Assembly (NCBI RefSeq): GCF_022387135.1
Contig: NZ_CP092462.1
Coordinates: 186,001-250,000 of the forward strand
DNA from: Comamonas sp. B21-038
GTDB lineage: Bacteria; Pseudomonadota; Gammaproteobacteria; Burkholderiales; Burkholderiaceae_C
Length of the DNA stretch: 64,000 bases
Reading direction: 5' to 3'
Positions within the stretch are counted from its first letter, which is position 1. Every line of letters starts with the position of its first letter. The notes beneath the pieces are model-generated. The model was given only the letters and a program-made list of their open reading frames with translations, searched no databases and was not told the origin of the DNA. Of this stretch, positions 1 through 8,634 are shown one piece after another. The position numbers and the translations under genes are program-made.

Positions 1-395
1 AGATGGACATCGAACGCCACAAGCAGGACTTTGGCCTGACGATGGCCCGCTATGGCATGCCTGCAGGCGCTTATATCGTCTGGCCATTGCTCGGCCCCTC
101 GACCATCCGCGATTCAGCGGGCATGGTGGTGGACTGGCAGGGCAACGTGGTCAGCTCGATCAACGATGTGCCGGTGCGCAACTCGCTGACCGGTCTGCGC
201 ATCGTCAATACCCGCGCCAATCTGCTGGGCACGACCTCGCTGGTGCAGTCCGCTGCGCTGGACAAGTACAGCTTTACCCGTGATGCCTATCTGCAGTTGC
301 GTGAAAACGCGACCCGTTCGGGTGACGAGGAGGACGAAACCCAGTGGATGAACGAATCGGCTGCTGAACCTGCTGCTCAAGGCAACGGGAAGTAA
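1..395 (+). CDS. mlaA: MlaA (VacJ) outer-membrane lipoprotein, C-terminal part
   Basis: The gene runs in from the left edge, so only the last 130 or so residues are present. The visible part carries the family hallmark around GMPAGAYIVWPLLGPSTIRD, followed by a stretch fitting the end of the MlaA fold. MlaA sits in the outer membrane and passes mislocalised phospholipid to MlaC for return to the inner membrane. The C-terminal tail is acidic (GDEEDE) and low in complexity, as is common for this protein. mlaC and mlaB follow on the same strand, which supports the call. Start, signal peptide and lipobox lie outside the window. Confidence 0.9.
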   Translation, partial: MDIERHKQDFGLTMARYGMPAGAYIVWPLLGPSTIRDSAGMVVDWQGNVVSSINDVPVRNSLTGLRIVNTRANLLGTTSLVQSAALDKYSFTRDAYLQLRENATRSGDEEDETQWMNESAAEPAAQGNGK

Positions 396-510
396 GCGAA
401 ACGTTATAAAGCCTTACAACAAACAGGATGGTGCATGCAACTGCGTGCCGTCCCCAGTATCTAAAAACGCTCAGGTCTGCAGCGCAGACGCGGGTAGAAA
501 AGGACACATT

Positions 511-1161
511 ATGATGAATCGTCGAGCATGGGGGCAGTATTGCGCTGCCTGGGCGCTGGTAGCCGGCATGGCTTCGGCCCCTTTGGTGGCAAGCGCCGCA
601 GACATGGCACCGGACGCAATGATCAAGCAGCTCTCGGACGAGGTGCTCAACACCTTGAAGACCGACCAGGCGATCCGCAGTGGCGATGTCTCGAAGATCA
701 CCTCGTATGTCGACAGCGTCGTGATGCCGAATGTGGACTTTCGCCGCATGATGGCGTCGGCCGTGGGCCCCAAGTGGCGTACCGCGACGGCCGCGCAGCA
801 GCAGCAACTGCAGGATGAATTCAAGAAGCTGATGGTCAACACCTATGCCGGTGCGCTGCACCAGGTGAGCGACCAGACCATCAGCGTCAAACCCGTGCGC
901 ATGCAGGCCGGTGACAAGGAGGTGGTGGTGCGCTCGGAGATCCTGGGCCGTGGCGACCCGATCCAGCTGGACTACCGCCTGCAGAAAACCCCTGGCCAGG
1001 GCATGGGCTGGAAGATCTACAACCTGAACGTGATGGGTATCTGGATGGTGGAAACCTACCGCAACCAGTTCCAGGAAGAGCTCAACAAGCCCGGAGGCAG
1101 TCCTCAGACCTTGATCGACTCCATCGCCGCCCGCAACAAGGCCAATGCGGGCAAAAAATAA
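511..1161 (+). CDS. mlaC: MlaC periplasmic phospholipid-binding protein
   Basis: 216 residues, a usual MlaC (Tgt2/Ttg2D) length. MlaC ferries phospholipid between outer-membrane MlaA and the inner-membrane MlaFEDB complex. The first 30 or so residues form a Sec signal peptide: a basic start (MMNRRAW), a hydrophobic core and an ASA/AD cleavage site. I chose the ATG at 511 because an AAAGGA ribosome site lies 7 bases upstream and the signal peptide begins properly there; an open frame reaches further upstream but adds no sensible sequence. The motif VMPNVDFRRMMASAVGPKWR is typical of the family. The gene lies between mlaA and mlaB. Confidence 0.93.
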   Translation: MMNRRAWGQYCAAWALVAGMASAPLVASAADMAPDAMIKQLSDEVLNTLKTDQAIRSGDVSKITSYVDSVVMPNVDFRRMMASAVGPKWRTATAAQQQQLQDEFKKLMVNTYAGALHQVSDQTISVKPVRMQAGDKEVVVRSEILGRGDPIQLDYRLQKTPGQGMGWKIYNLNVMGIWMVETYRNQFQEELNKPGGSPQTLIDSIAARNKANAGKK

Positions 1162-1164
1162 GCG

Positions 1165-1446
1165 ATGGCCGTGCTCAGCCTCCCGTCGACCCTGACCCAT
1201 GACCAGGCCCAGGCCTGCCTGCAGCAGTTGCAGGCAAGCCTGGCACAGCTGCCCGCAGGCGCTGCGGTGCAGATCGACGCCAGTGGGTTGGCGGTGTTCG
1301 ACTCATCGGCGCTGGCCGTGCTGCTGGGCTGCCGCCGCGCGGCAATGGCGGCGGGCCGGCCCTTGCAGATGCTCGGTCTGTCCGCGCCGGTACTGTCGCT
1401 CGCGCGCCTCTATGGCGTCGATGGCCTGCTGCAAACCGCCGGCTGA
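1165..1446 (+). CDS. mlaB: MlaB STAS-domain protein
   Basis: 93 residues forming a single STAS domain, the size of MlaB. It begins three bases after the mlaC stop, so the two are surely co-transcribed. The loop DASGLAVFDSSALAVLL is the conserved STAS segment that in MlaB contacts the ATPase MlaF. In the Mla complex, MlaB is a cytoplasmic subunit needed for assembly and activity of the transporter. The sequence is otherwise poorly conserved, as is normal for this protein; the position after mlaC makes the assignment firm. Confidence 0.88.
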   Translation: MAVLSLPSTLTHDQAQACLQQLQASLAQLPAGAAVQIDASGLAVFDSSALAVLLGCRRAAMAAGRPLQMLGLSAPVLSLARLYGVDGLLQTAG

Positions 1447-1501
1447 TCACTGAATCCCCAGGACAGCGCCATCTGGCCGCTGCGCCTACAATGGCCGACT
1501 C

Positions 1502-2452
1502 ATGTCCGCCATCGCATTCCAATCCGTCTCCAAGGTCTACCAGACCGCCAAGGGGCCCTTCCAGGCATTGAACAACGTCAGCCTCGATATCGAGGAAGGG
1601 GAGTTCTTTGGCCTGCTCGGCCCCAACGGCGCGGGCAAGACCACCATGATCAGTATTCTGGCCGGCCTGGCCCGCGCCAGCAGTGGCTCGGTCAAGGTGC
1701 TGGGCAGCGACGTGCGCGAGGACTATGCGAATGCGCGGCGCAAGCTCGGTATCGTGCCGCAGGAGCTGGTCTTCGATCCCTTTTTCAATGTGCGCGAGTC
1801 GCTGCGCATCCAATCGGGCTATTTCGGTGTGAAGAACAACGATGCCTGGATCGACGAGCTGCTCGAAAGCCTGGGGCTGGCCGACAAGGCCACCGCCAAT
1901 ATGCGCCAGCTCTCGGGTGGCATGAAGCGCCGCGTGCTGGTGGCCCAGGCGCTGGTGCACAAGCCGCCGATCATCGTGCTCGATGAACCCACGGCTGGCG
2001 TCGATGTGGAACTGCGCCAGACCTTGTGGCAGTTCGTCAGCAAGCTCAACAAGCAGGGCCACACGGTGCTGCTCACCACCCACTACCTGGAAGAGGCCGA
2101 GGCGCTGTGCAACCGCATTGCGATGCTGCGCTCGGGCCATGTGGTGGCACTGTCGACGATGGCCGAGCTGCTGCAGGGCAGCTCCTCGAACGTGCTGCAG
2201 TTCAAGACCGATGGCCTGCTGCCGGCGGACCTGGCAACCCAGGCGCGCATCACCGGCCGCATTGTGCAACTGCCCGCCAGCAGCGCCGCGGACGTGGAGC
2301 GCATCCTTGCGCAACTGCGCACTGCCGGCGTGGTGGTGGAAGACCTGGAGATCCGCCGCGCGGATCTGGAGGATGTGTTCTTGCAAGTGATGGCGCGCGA
2401 TGCCGTGGTGGACCATGCCACGACGCAGCTGGGTGCGGGAGTGGCACGATGA
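1502..2452 (+). CDS. ABC-2 type exporter ATP-binding protein (YadG-like)
   Basis: 316 residues. Walker A GPNGAGKT lies at residues 40-47, the Q-loop Q at 87, signature LSGGMKRR at 137-144, Walker B IIVLDEP at 157-163 and the switch histidine at 194. The C-terminal 80 residues form the extension seen in DrrA/YadG-type subunits. It powers the membrane protein encoded next, with which it overlaps by four bases (ATGA), implying translational coupling. The substrate cannot be read from sequence; this pair usually follows the mla genes in Burkholderiales. A TACAAT hexamer sits nine bases before the ATG and no Shine-Dalgarno is visible, so the mRNA may be almost leaderless. Confidence 0.92.
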   Translation: MSAIAFQSVSKVYQTAKGPFQALNNVSLDIEEGEFFGLLGPNGAGKTTMISILAGLARASSGSVKVLGSDVREDYANARRKLGIVPQELVFDPFFNVRESLRIQSGYFGVKNNDAWIDELLESLGLADKATANMRQLSGGMKRRVLVAQALVHKPPIIVLDEPTAGVDVELRQTLWQFVSKLNKQGHTVLLTTHYLEEAEALCNRIAMLRSGHVVALSTMAELLQGSSSNVLQFKTDGLLPADLATQARITGRIVQLPASSAADVERILAQLRTAGVVVEDLEIRRADLEDVFLQVMARDAVVDHATTQLGAGVAR

Positions 2453-3204
2453 GCGGCTGGCAAACCCTGTTTTACAAAGAAGTGCTGCGTTTTTGGAAGG
2501 TGAGCTTCCAGACCGTAGCCGCGCCGGTGCTGACCGCCGTGCTCTATCTGCTGATTTTTGGCCATGTGCTGCAAGGCCGGGTGACGGTGTTCGGCGATGT
2601 CAGCTACACCGCCTTCCTGGTGCCGGGCCTGGTGATGATGAGCCTGCTGCAGAACGCCTTTGCCAACAGCTCGTCGAGCCTGGTGCAAAGCAAGATCATG
2701 GGCAGCCTGGTGTTTGTGCTGCTGACGCCGCTGTCGCACTGGGGCTGGTTCTTCGCGTTTGTCGGTGCCTCCATCGTGCGCGGTCTGGCCGTGGGCCTGG
2801 GCGTCTATGTGATCACCTTGTTCTTTGCGCCGCCGCATTTTGCGTCGCTGCCCTGGGTGCTGATGTTTGCGGTGCTGGGTGCCGGGCTGATGGGCACCCT
2901 GGGCCTGCTCGCCGGCCTGTGGGCGGACAAGTTTGACCAGATGGCGGCATTCCAGAATTTCGTGATCGTGCCGATGACCTTTCTGTCGGGCGTGTTCTAT
3001 TCGATCCAGTCGCTGCCCCCGTTCTGGCAAAAGGTCAGCCACCTGAACCCGTTCTTCTACATGATCGACGGCTTCCGCTACGGCTTTTTTGGCCAGAGCG
3101 ATACCTCCCCCTGGCTGAGTCTGGGTATTGTGGCCGTCGCCTGGCTGCTGGTGAGTGCGCTGGCCGTGCAGCTGCTGCGCACCGGCTACAAGATCCGCAA
3201 CTGA
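2449..3204 (+). CDS. ABC-2 type exporter permease (YadH-like)
   Basis: 251 residues with about six hydrophobic membrane segments, an ABC-2 membrane domain. The start is the ATG inside the ATGA overlap with the ATPase gene; the frame is open further upstream but only as a shadow of that gene. The segment NFVIVPMTFLSGVFYSIQSL is typical of YadH-type permeases. It pairs with the upstream ATPase as an inner-membrane exporter of unknown cargo. A hairpin 10 bases after the stop may end or protect the transcript. Confidence 0.92.
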   Translation: MSGWQTLFYKEVLRFWKVSFQTVAAPVLTAVLYLLIFGHVLQGRVTVFGDVSYTAFLVPGLVMMSLLQNAFANSSSSLVQSKIMGSLVFVLLTPLSHWGWFFAFVGASIVRGLAVGLGVYVITLFFAPPHFASLPWVLMFAVLGAGLMGTLGLLAGLWADKFDQMAAFQNFVIVPMTFLSGVFYSIQSLPPFWQKVSHLNPFFYMIDGFRYGFFGQSDTSPWLSLGIVAVAWLLVSALAVQLLRTGYKIRN

Positions 3205-3213
3205 TGACTACCT

Positions 3214-3236
3214 GCTGCAGCCCGCGTGGCTGCAGC
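3214..3236 (+). terminator. Hairpin after the ABC exporter genes
   Basis: Perfect 9-bp stem GCTGCAGCC / GGCTGCAGC with a 5-base loop, 10 bases after the permease stop. No T-run follows, so it may protect a 3' end or be only a weak terminator. Confidence 0.4.
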
Positions 3237-3305
3237 CGCCTGGCCAGCGTCCCGCCCCACGGCGCGGCTGGCAGGCATTTAGAACCGAACAAGTGAGAGC
3301 ATGCA

Positions 3306-3548
3306 ATGACTGCTGAGGACCTCAAAGACATCATCACCGCCGGCCTGGCCTGCGAGCATATCGCGCTCGAAGGCGATGGCCGCCACTGGTTTGCGACGAT
3401 CGTGTCGCCTGCCTTCGAGGGCAAGCGCCTGATCCAGCGCCACCAGCTGGTCTATGCCACGCTGGGCCAGAAGATGCATACCGATGAAGTGCATGCGCTG
3501 TCGATGAAGACGCACACCCCTGCCGAGTGGGCTGCCCAGCAGGCCTGA
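3306..3548 (+). CDS. BolA family protein (IbaG-like)
   Basis: 80 residues, the size of IbaG/YrbA rather than the longer BolA. The BolA signature is visible as [24 protein letters not shown], split here as [15 protein letters not shown] and [13 protein letters not shown]. These proteins work with monothiol glutaredoxins on Fe-S clusters; a CGFS glutaredoxin is encoded at 62.6 kb. In many Burkholderiales murA follows this gene; here hisG comes next. Nothing odd in the reading frame. Confidence 0.9.
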   Translation: MTAEDLKDIITAGLACEHIALEGDGRHWFATIVSPAFEGKRLIQRHQLVYATLGQKMHTDEVHALSMKTHTPAEWAAQQA

Positions 3549-3624
3549 TTTTTCTTGTTTCAACCCAGGCTGGCCCAGCCCCATCCGGCGCGGATGCACA
3601 GGCTGCCGCTGGCGAAAGTGCCCC

Positions 3625-4284
3625 ATGGACAACACCACCATGATCACCTTGGCCCTCTCCAAAGGCCGCATTTTTGACGAAACCCTGCCACTGCTGGCAG
3701 CCGCAGGCATCGAGGTGCTGGAAGACCCCGAAAAATCGCGCAAGCTGATTTTTGCCACCACCCAGCCCGATGTGCAGGTGGTGCTGGTGCGCGCCTCCGA
3801 TGTGCCCACCTATGTGCAATACGGCGGTGCCGACCTGGGCGTGACCGGCAAGGACACCTTGCTGGAGCATGGCGGTGACGGCCTGTTCCAGCCGCTGGAC
3901 CTGCAGATTGCCAAGTGCCGCGTGAGCGTGGCGGTGCGCAATGATTTTGACTATGCCCAGGCCGTCAAGCGCGGCGCGCGCCTGCGCGTGGCCACCAAGT
4001 ACCCGCAGATTGCCCGCGAGTTCTTTGCGCGCAAGGGCGTGCACGTGGACCTGATCAAACTCTACGGCAGCATGGAACTGGCGCCGCTGACCGGGCTGGC
4101 CGATGCCATCGTTGACCTGGTGAGCACCGGCAATACGCTGCGCGCCAACCACCTGCAGGAAGTCGAGCACATTATCGACATCAGCTCGCACCTCGTGGTG
4201 AACCAGGCGGCGCTCAAGCTCAAGCAAAAGCGCCTGCGCCATATCATCGATGTGTTTGCAGCCGGTGTGGGCCAGAACAGCTGA
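3625..4284 (+). CDS. hisG: ATP phosphoribosyltransferase, short form
   Basis: 219 residues, so this is the short HisG that lacks the C-terminal regulatory domain and needs the partner HisZ. It joins ATP and PRPP to make phosphoribosyl-ATP, the first step of histidine synthesis. [19 protein letters not shown] is the usual N-terminus and [14 protein letters not shown] is the PRPP-binding loop. Many homologues start at the inner ATG (3640); the ATG at 3625 adds five residues and has a GAAAG eight bases before it. No hisZ is in the window. hisD follows after 68 bases. Confidence 0.96.
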   Translation: MDNTTMITLALSKGRIFDETLPLLAAAGIEVLEDPEKSRKLIFATTQPDVQVVLVRASDVPTYVQYGGADLGVTGKDTLLEHGGDGLFQPLDLQIAKCRVSVAVRNDFDYAQAVKRGARLRVATKYPQIAREFFARKGVHVDLIKLYGSMELAPLTGLADAIVDLVSTGNTLRANHLQEVEHIIDISSHLVVNQAALKLKQKRLRHIIDVFAAGVGQNS

Positions 4285-4352
4285 GCCACGCCCACCATCC
4301 CCAGGCGGGCACCTGCCTGTTTGAAAAGTGTCTGAGTCAGAAGGTAATCACT

Positions 4353-5672
4353 ATGGAATTCGTCGCCGCTCCCGCCCGTCTGTCAACCACCGATGCCCAG
4401 TTTGCGCATGACTTTGCGCAGCGCCTGCATTGGTCGGCAGACACGGATGCTGCCATTGAGCAGCGGGTGGCCGACATCCTGGCGGATGTACAAAAGCGCG
4501 GCGATGCCGCCGTGCTGGACTACACCGCGCGCTTTGATGGCCTGCAAGCGGACAGCATGCAGGCGCTGGAGCTGAGCAAGCAAGAGCTGCGGGCTGCATT
4601 CGACGGCTTGCCCGCCGACCAGCGCGAGGCACTCGAATCCGCCGCGCGCCGCGTGCGCAGCTACCACGAGGCCCAGAAAAAGGCCAATGGCGAGAGCTGG
4701 AGCTACCGCGACGAGGACGGCACCTTGCTGGGCCAGAAGGTCACGCCGCTGGACCGCGTGGGCATCTATGTGCCCGGTGGCAAGGCTGCCTATCCCAGCA
4801 GCGTGCTGATGAATGCCATCCCGGCCCATGTGGCCGGTGTGGAGGACATCATCATGGTGGTGCCCACGCCCCAGGGCGTGAAGAACCCGCTGGTGCTGGC
4901 CGCTGCCTATGTGGCTGGCGTACACCGCGCCTTTACCATTGGCGGTGCGCAGGCCGTGGCCGCGCTGGCCTACGGCACTGCGACCATCCCCAAGGTCGAC
5001 AAGATCACCGGCCCGGGCAATGCCTATGTGGCCAGCGCCAAAAAGCGGGTGTTCGGCCTGGTCGGCATCGACATGATTGCCGGCCCCAGCGAAATCCTGG
5101 TGCTGGCCGACGGCACAACGCCACCCGACTGGGTCGCGATGGACCTGTTCTCGCAGGCCGAGCACGACGAGCTGGCGCAGTCGATTCTGCTGTGCCCGGA
5201 TGCCGCCTACCTGGATGCCGTGCAGCGCGAGATCGACCGTCTGCTGCCCGAGATGCCGCGCAAGGCCATCATCGCCAAGAGTCTGTCGGACCGGGGCGCG
5301 CTGATCCTCACGCGTGACATGGAAGAGGCCTGCGCGCTGAGCAACCGCATTGCGCCCGAGCATCTGGAGGTCTCCAGCCGCGATCCGCACCAGTGGGAGC
5401 CGCTGCTCAAGCACGCGGGCGCGATCTTCCTGGGCGCCTACACCAGCGAGAGCCTGGGCGACTACTGCGCCGGCCCCAACCATGTGCTGCCCACCAGCGG
5501 CACCGCCCGTTTCTCGTCGCCACTGGGTGTCTACGATTTCCAGAAGCGCTCCAGCCTGATCGAGGTGAGCGAGGCCGGTGCCCAGGTGCTGGGCAGGACC
5601 GCCGCGGTACTGGCCTACGGCGAAGGCCTGCAAGGCCACGCGCGCGCAGCCGAGATGCGCATCAAGCGCTGA
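4353..5672 (+). CDS. hisD: Histidinol dehydrogenase
   Basis: 439 residues, full length. HisD oxidises histidinol to histidine in two NAD-dependent steps with zinc. The family segments are all present in order: [45 protein letters not shown], the catalytic APEHLEV region and [22 protein letters not shown] lies about eight bases before the ATG. It is separated from hisC by 3.4 kb that contains two - strand genes and a toxin-antitoxin pair, so hisG-hisD form their own transcription unit. Confidence 0.97.
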   Translation: MEFVAAPARLSTTDAQFAHDFAQRLHWSADTDAAIEQRVADILADVQKRGDAAVLDYTARFDGLQADSMQALELSKQELRAAFDGLPADQREALESAARRVRSYHEAQKKANGESWSYRDEDGTLLGQKVTPLDRVGIYVPGGKAAYPSSVLMNAIPAHVAGVEDIIMVVPTPQGVKNPLVLAAAYVAGVHRAFTIGGAQAVAALAYGTATIPKVDKITGPGNAYVASAKKRVFGLVGIDMIAGPSEILVLADGTTPPDWVAMDLFSQAEHDELAQSILLCPDAAYLDAVQREIDRLLPEMPRKAIIAKSLSDRGALILTRDMEEACALSNRIAPEHLEVSSRDPHQWEPLLKHAGAIFLGAYTSESLGDYCAGPNHVLPTSGTARFSSPLGVYDFQKRSSLIEVSEAGAQVLGRTAAVLAYGEGLQGHARAAEMRIKR

Positions 5673-5687
5673 GTACCGCACGCCTGC

Positions 5688-5713
5688 TGCCCCGGCTCAC
5701 AATGGCCGGGGCA
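5688..5713. terminator. Hairpin between convergent hisD and GT39 genes
   Basis: 9-bp perfect stem TGCCCCGGC / GCCGGGGCA with loop tcacaatg, in the 49-base gap between two converging genes. No T-run on either side; probably a shared end signal. Confidence 0.45.
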
Positions 5714-5721
5714 CGGGCTGA

Positions 5722-7263
5722 TCAGCGGCGCTCGCAGGCGGCAGGTACGTAGGCGCGCCACTGCACCACCAGCTGGGTACGGCTTTGGCCCCGGGGCCAG
5801 GGAATGCTCCACGCGCCCTCATGCACGCGCATGCCTTGCAGACCGTCCAGCACTGGATACGGCCCGGTAGGCGCATCCCGATCCGCATCCTCTTCCAATT
5901 GCCAGATCCGCAGCGCGCCATGCTGCTGCAGGCGCTTGGCCGTGGCCCAGGGCGAGTGGCGCGGATCACCGGGTATCAGCACCGACGGTTGGCTCTTGGC
6001 GCCGATGGCGACCAGGCCGCCCGTCCAGGCATCGCTGGCCACGGTATCGAGCGGGCAGCTGGACAGCGCGTTCCAGGTGGCTTCGGCCTGTTGCGCCAGC
6101 GCAGCCGAGGGCCAGTCGCTGCGCACGGGGCTCCTGCGGAAGTCCGAAATCTTCCACAGGTACAACCCACAGAGCATGGAAATCACCGTGAGCCACACGA
6201 TGATGCCGCGCAGCAGATAAGGGCGCATGGGCGCCAGCCAGGCGCTGGGAATCAGCGCTGCAGCCAGCACGCCGCTGAAAGGCCACATCGGCACGCCCCA
6301 CATATCACGCAAACGCAAGCCCAGCGCCATGCCCAAGGTGGCCAGCAGCAAACCCGGGGCCAGCGCGATCAGGCAGAGGTAAGCCGGCTTGGCGCTGTGC
6401 CATTGCCAAGGGGCGCGCACCGCAGGCCGCAGCCTGGACCAGCGCAGCCGCAAAAAGCCAAACAGCAGCACCAGCAGCAGCGGCAGGTGGTTGAGCAACT
6501 GGGTCAGCAAAAAGCCCAGCGCGCCTGCGCGGGCGGATTCGCCATAGTGGTTGGAGGAGCGGTCCTTGGCATAGGAGAAGGGCAGCCAGTCGTTGTTGTG
6601 CAGCCAAAGCAGATGCGGTGCAAATACCAGCCCCATCACGGCCAGCGCCAGCCAGGGGCCTGGGCGGCGCAGCAGGCTGCGTGCGGGGCTCAGCACGGTA
6701 AACAGCCCCAGGCAGAGCAGCAGCAGGCCAATGGAATACTTGCTCAGCAGCCCCAGTCCCGCCATCAGGCCCAGCATCAGCCACTGCCAGCGCTTGTCGT
6801 CCTGCCAGGCGGCCAGGTAGAAGTAGCAGATGCCGGCCCAAAAGGGCATTTGCGCAATGTTGTGGTTGAACTCCAGCGCGGGCCGGGTGTAGAAGACCAC
6901 GCCCATCGTCAGCACGGTGCCGATAAAGGCGCGCTCGCGCCCGACGAGGCGGCAGGCCGTGAGCCAGACCAGCCACAAGGTCAGCGCCACGCAGAGTTGG
7001 CTCAGTGCAAACGGGCCCCAGCGGCCCAGTGCCAGAAAGGACACATGCAGCGCAATGGGCGGCAGCGGCGGGTGCTTGTAGTAGCCCCATTGCCATTCAC
7101 GGCCCCAGCCCAGGCTCTCGACCACATCGAGCGGAAAGCTGGGGGCCAGCAGCGGTGGAAAGAGGGTCCAGGCCAAGGCGTACAGGCAGGCACAGGCCAG
7201 CACGAGACGCAGCGTTTTCTGGTGGTCGTGCGGCTGGGATGGGGGCGAAACGGCAGGGGACAT
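5722..7263 (-). CDS. GT39-family (ArnT/PMT_2-like) membrane glycosyltransferase
   Basis: 513 residues with some ten to twelve hydrophobic segments and a final soluble domain of about 100 residues. The periplasmic loop GWGREWQWGYYKHPPLPP, with acidic residues followed by HPP, is the hallmark of the PMT_2/ArnT group, which use lipid-linked sugars (undecaprenyl- or dolichyl-phosphate type) as donors. The acceptor cannot be told from sequence; lipid A, glycans or proteins are all possible. It lies opposite to the his genes, between hisD and hisC, next to a sirtuin gene on the same strand. I see no donor-sugar synthesis genes nearby. Confidence 0.82.
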   Translation of the reverse strand: MSPAVSPPSQPHDHQKTLRLVLACACLYALAWTLFPPLLAPSFPLDVVESLGWGREWQWGYYKHPPLPPIALHVSFLALGRWGPFALSQLCVALTLWLVWLTACRLVGRERAFIGTVLTMGVVFYTRPALEFNHNIAQMPFWAGICYFYLAAWQDDKRWQWLMLGLMAGLGLLSKYSIGLLLLCLGLFTVLSPARSLLRRPGPWLALAVMGLVFAPHLLWLHNNDWLPFSYAKDRSSNHYGESARAGALGFLLTQLLNHLPLLLVLLFGFLRLRWSRLRPAVRAPWQWHSAKPAYLCLIALAPGLLLATLGMALGLRLRDMWGVPMWPFSGVLAAALIPSAWLAPMRPYLLRGIIVWLTVISMLCGLYLWKISDFRRSPVRSDWPSAALAQQAEATWNALSSCPLDTVASDAWTGGLVAIGAKSQPSVLIPGDPRHSPWATAKRLQQHGALRIWQLEEDADRDAPTGPYPVLDGLQGMRVHEGAWSIPWPRGQSRTQLVVQWRAYVPAACERR

Positions 7264-7397
7264 GCAGTGGAGCGAGAGAAGGCTTCACAGCGCGGAGGCT
7301 GGTCGAGAGCTATGTAAAGCCCGCTAGTGTAGCTGCAGGCTATCGGCCGCATCTCCCGTGGGGGGTGCATCGCCGCAGGTATTGGTTACTGAAAATA

Positions 7398-8273
7398 TCA
7401 GCCGCTGCGGGCCGGCACGAGCCATTCGGCCAGACTGCGCAGCGCGGGCGCGCAGGGCTGTGCCAGCTTCAGGTCCAGCAGCGCGTCATCGCGCATCTGG
7501 CCCAGGTTGATGGCCGCCACCGGCATGCCGGCCTGTTTGGCGGCATGCACAAAGCGCAGGCCGGAATACACCATCAACGAGCTGCCCACCACCAGCAGCG
7601 CGCCGCTGGCGGCCAGATGCTCCATGGCCTCCTGCCTGCGCGCGGCCGGAACATTTTCGCCATAGAAGACGACATCCGGCTTGAGAATGCCGCCGCAGGC
7701 GGGGCAAGCCGGCACCTGGAAAGCGGCAAAGTCCACGCCGGCCAGATCGGCATCGCCATCGGGGGCGGCGCTGGCGCTCAGGTGCTGCCAATCGGGGTTG
7801 GCGGCGATCAGCTGGTGCTGGAAGTCCGCGCGCGCCAGGTGCTGGCCGCAGCCCATGCAGACCACCTGGTCCAGCCGGCCATGCAGGTCCACCACCCGCT
7901 GGCTGCCCGCGCGCTGGTGCAGCCCATCGACATTCTGGGCGATGAGCGCCTGGACATAACCGGCTTGCTCCAGCTGGGCCAGTGCCTGGTGCGCGGCATT
8001 GGGCTGGGCCTGCGAGAACACCGGCCAGCCGATCAGGCTGCGCGCCCAGTAGCGCTGGCGCGTGAGCGTATCGGCCATGAAATCCTGAAAGCGCACCGGG
8101 GCGGGGCGCTTCCAGGCGCCCTGCGCATCGCGGTAGTCGGGGATGCCGCTGCCGGTGCTGACGCCAGCGCCGGTCAGCACGGTCCAGGGGCGGTGCTGCT
8201 GCAGCAACTGCGTCAAAGCCGCCAGATCGGTCGATGCGGCGGCTTGCGGGAGGAGGTCGGTGAGAAGTGGCAT
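7398..8273 (-). CDS. Sir2-family NAD-dependent protein deacylase
   Basis: 291 residues. The NAD-binding GAGVSTGSGIPDYR is at 35-48, QNVDGLH at 113-119, the catalytic histidine at 131 (DLHG), and the zinc cysteines at C139, C142, C190 and C193. All catalytic and metal residues are intact, so an active sirtuin removing acyl groups from lysines is expected. It lies upstream of the GT39 gene on the same strand with a 134-base gap. The start at 8273 is about 100 bases from the divergent vapB-like start, so the promoters are close. I see no fused domain suggesting a phage-defence role. Confidence 0.9.
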   Translation of the reverse strand: MPLLTDLLPQAAASTDLAALTQLLQQHRPWTVLTGAGVSTGSGIPDYRDAQGAWKRPAPVRFQDFMADTLTRQRYWARSLIGWPVFSQAQPNAAHQALAQLEQAGYVQALIAQNVDGLHQRAGSQRVVDLHGRLDQVVCMGCGQHLARADFQHQLIAANPDWQHLSASAAPDGDADLAGVDFAAFQVPACPACGGILKPDVVFYGENVPAARRQEAMEHLAASGALLVVGSSLMVYSGLRFVHAAKQAGMPVAAINLGQMRDDALLDLKLAQPCAPALRSLAEWLVPARSG

Positions 8274-8330
8274 GGCTCAGACCTTGATGATAGTGGCCGC
8301 AGCGCCCGATTGCTGCAGTCTGGATTAGCG

Positions 8331-8361
8331 ACACGAAATTCGTGTTGCACGAATTTCGTGT
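8331..8361. promoter_or_regulatory. Perfect inverted repeat, probable VapB operator
   Basis: Arms ACACGAAATTCGTG (8331-8344) and CACGAATTTCGTGT (8348-8361) are exact reverse complements over 14 bp with spacer TTG. The repeat ends 12 bases before the antitoxin start and its last base begins a TAAAAT -10-like hexamer (8361-8366). Type II antitoxins with ribbon-helix-helix domains usually repress their own promoter at such sites. Binding itself is inferred. Confidence 0.75.
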
Positions 8362-8373
8362 AAAATCGGCGCC

Positions 8374-8634
8374 ATGAAAAATCTCACCATCACTGTGGAA
8401 GACAGCGTGCTGGAATGGGCCCGGGTCGAGGCCGCGCGGCGCGGCACCAGCGTCTCGCGCATGGTAGGGGATTTTATGGCTGAGCTCCAGCAGCGCGAGG
8501 ACGCCTATGAACGCGCCTATCTCGCCTGGCGCACGGACGAGCGCAGCTGGCAAGGCGGCGCCATGCCCCCGGCCGGCGCAGCAGCGGCACGCACCATCGG
8601 CGGCCGCCGCAAGACTGGGCAGGAGGGCGCATGA
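8374..8634 (+). CDS. VapB-like antitoxin, ribbon-helix-helix
   Basis: 86 residues. The first 45, MKNLTITVEDSVLEWARVEA then RRGTSVSRMVGDFMAEL, fit a short beta strand plus two helices of the RHH (CopG/Arc-like) DNA-binding fold. The rest is a tail rich in Arg, Gly and Ala, fitting the toxin-binding part of an antitoxin. The stop overlaps the next start by four bases (ATGA), which couples antitoxin and toxin translation. A perfect 14-bp inverted repeat lies just upstream. Family naming beyond RHH antitoxin is uncertain. Confidence 0.8.
   Translation: MKNLTITVEDSVLEWARVEAARRGTSVSRMVGDFMAELQQREDAYERAYLAWRTDERSWQGGAMPPAGAAAARTIGGRRKTGQEGA

Noticed and set aside
5785..7317. A 510-codon + strand frame opposite the GT39 gene
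   Set aside because: Composition rich in Gln, Arg, Pro and His, no domain; the - strand gene has clear membrane helices and the HPP motif.
7398..8273. Sirtuin as part of a phage-defence system
   Set aside because: Known Sir2 defence systems have fused or partner domains (APAZ/Argonaute, HerA, TIR-like or large effector domains); this is a plain single-domain deacylase with an intact zinc site.
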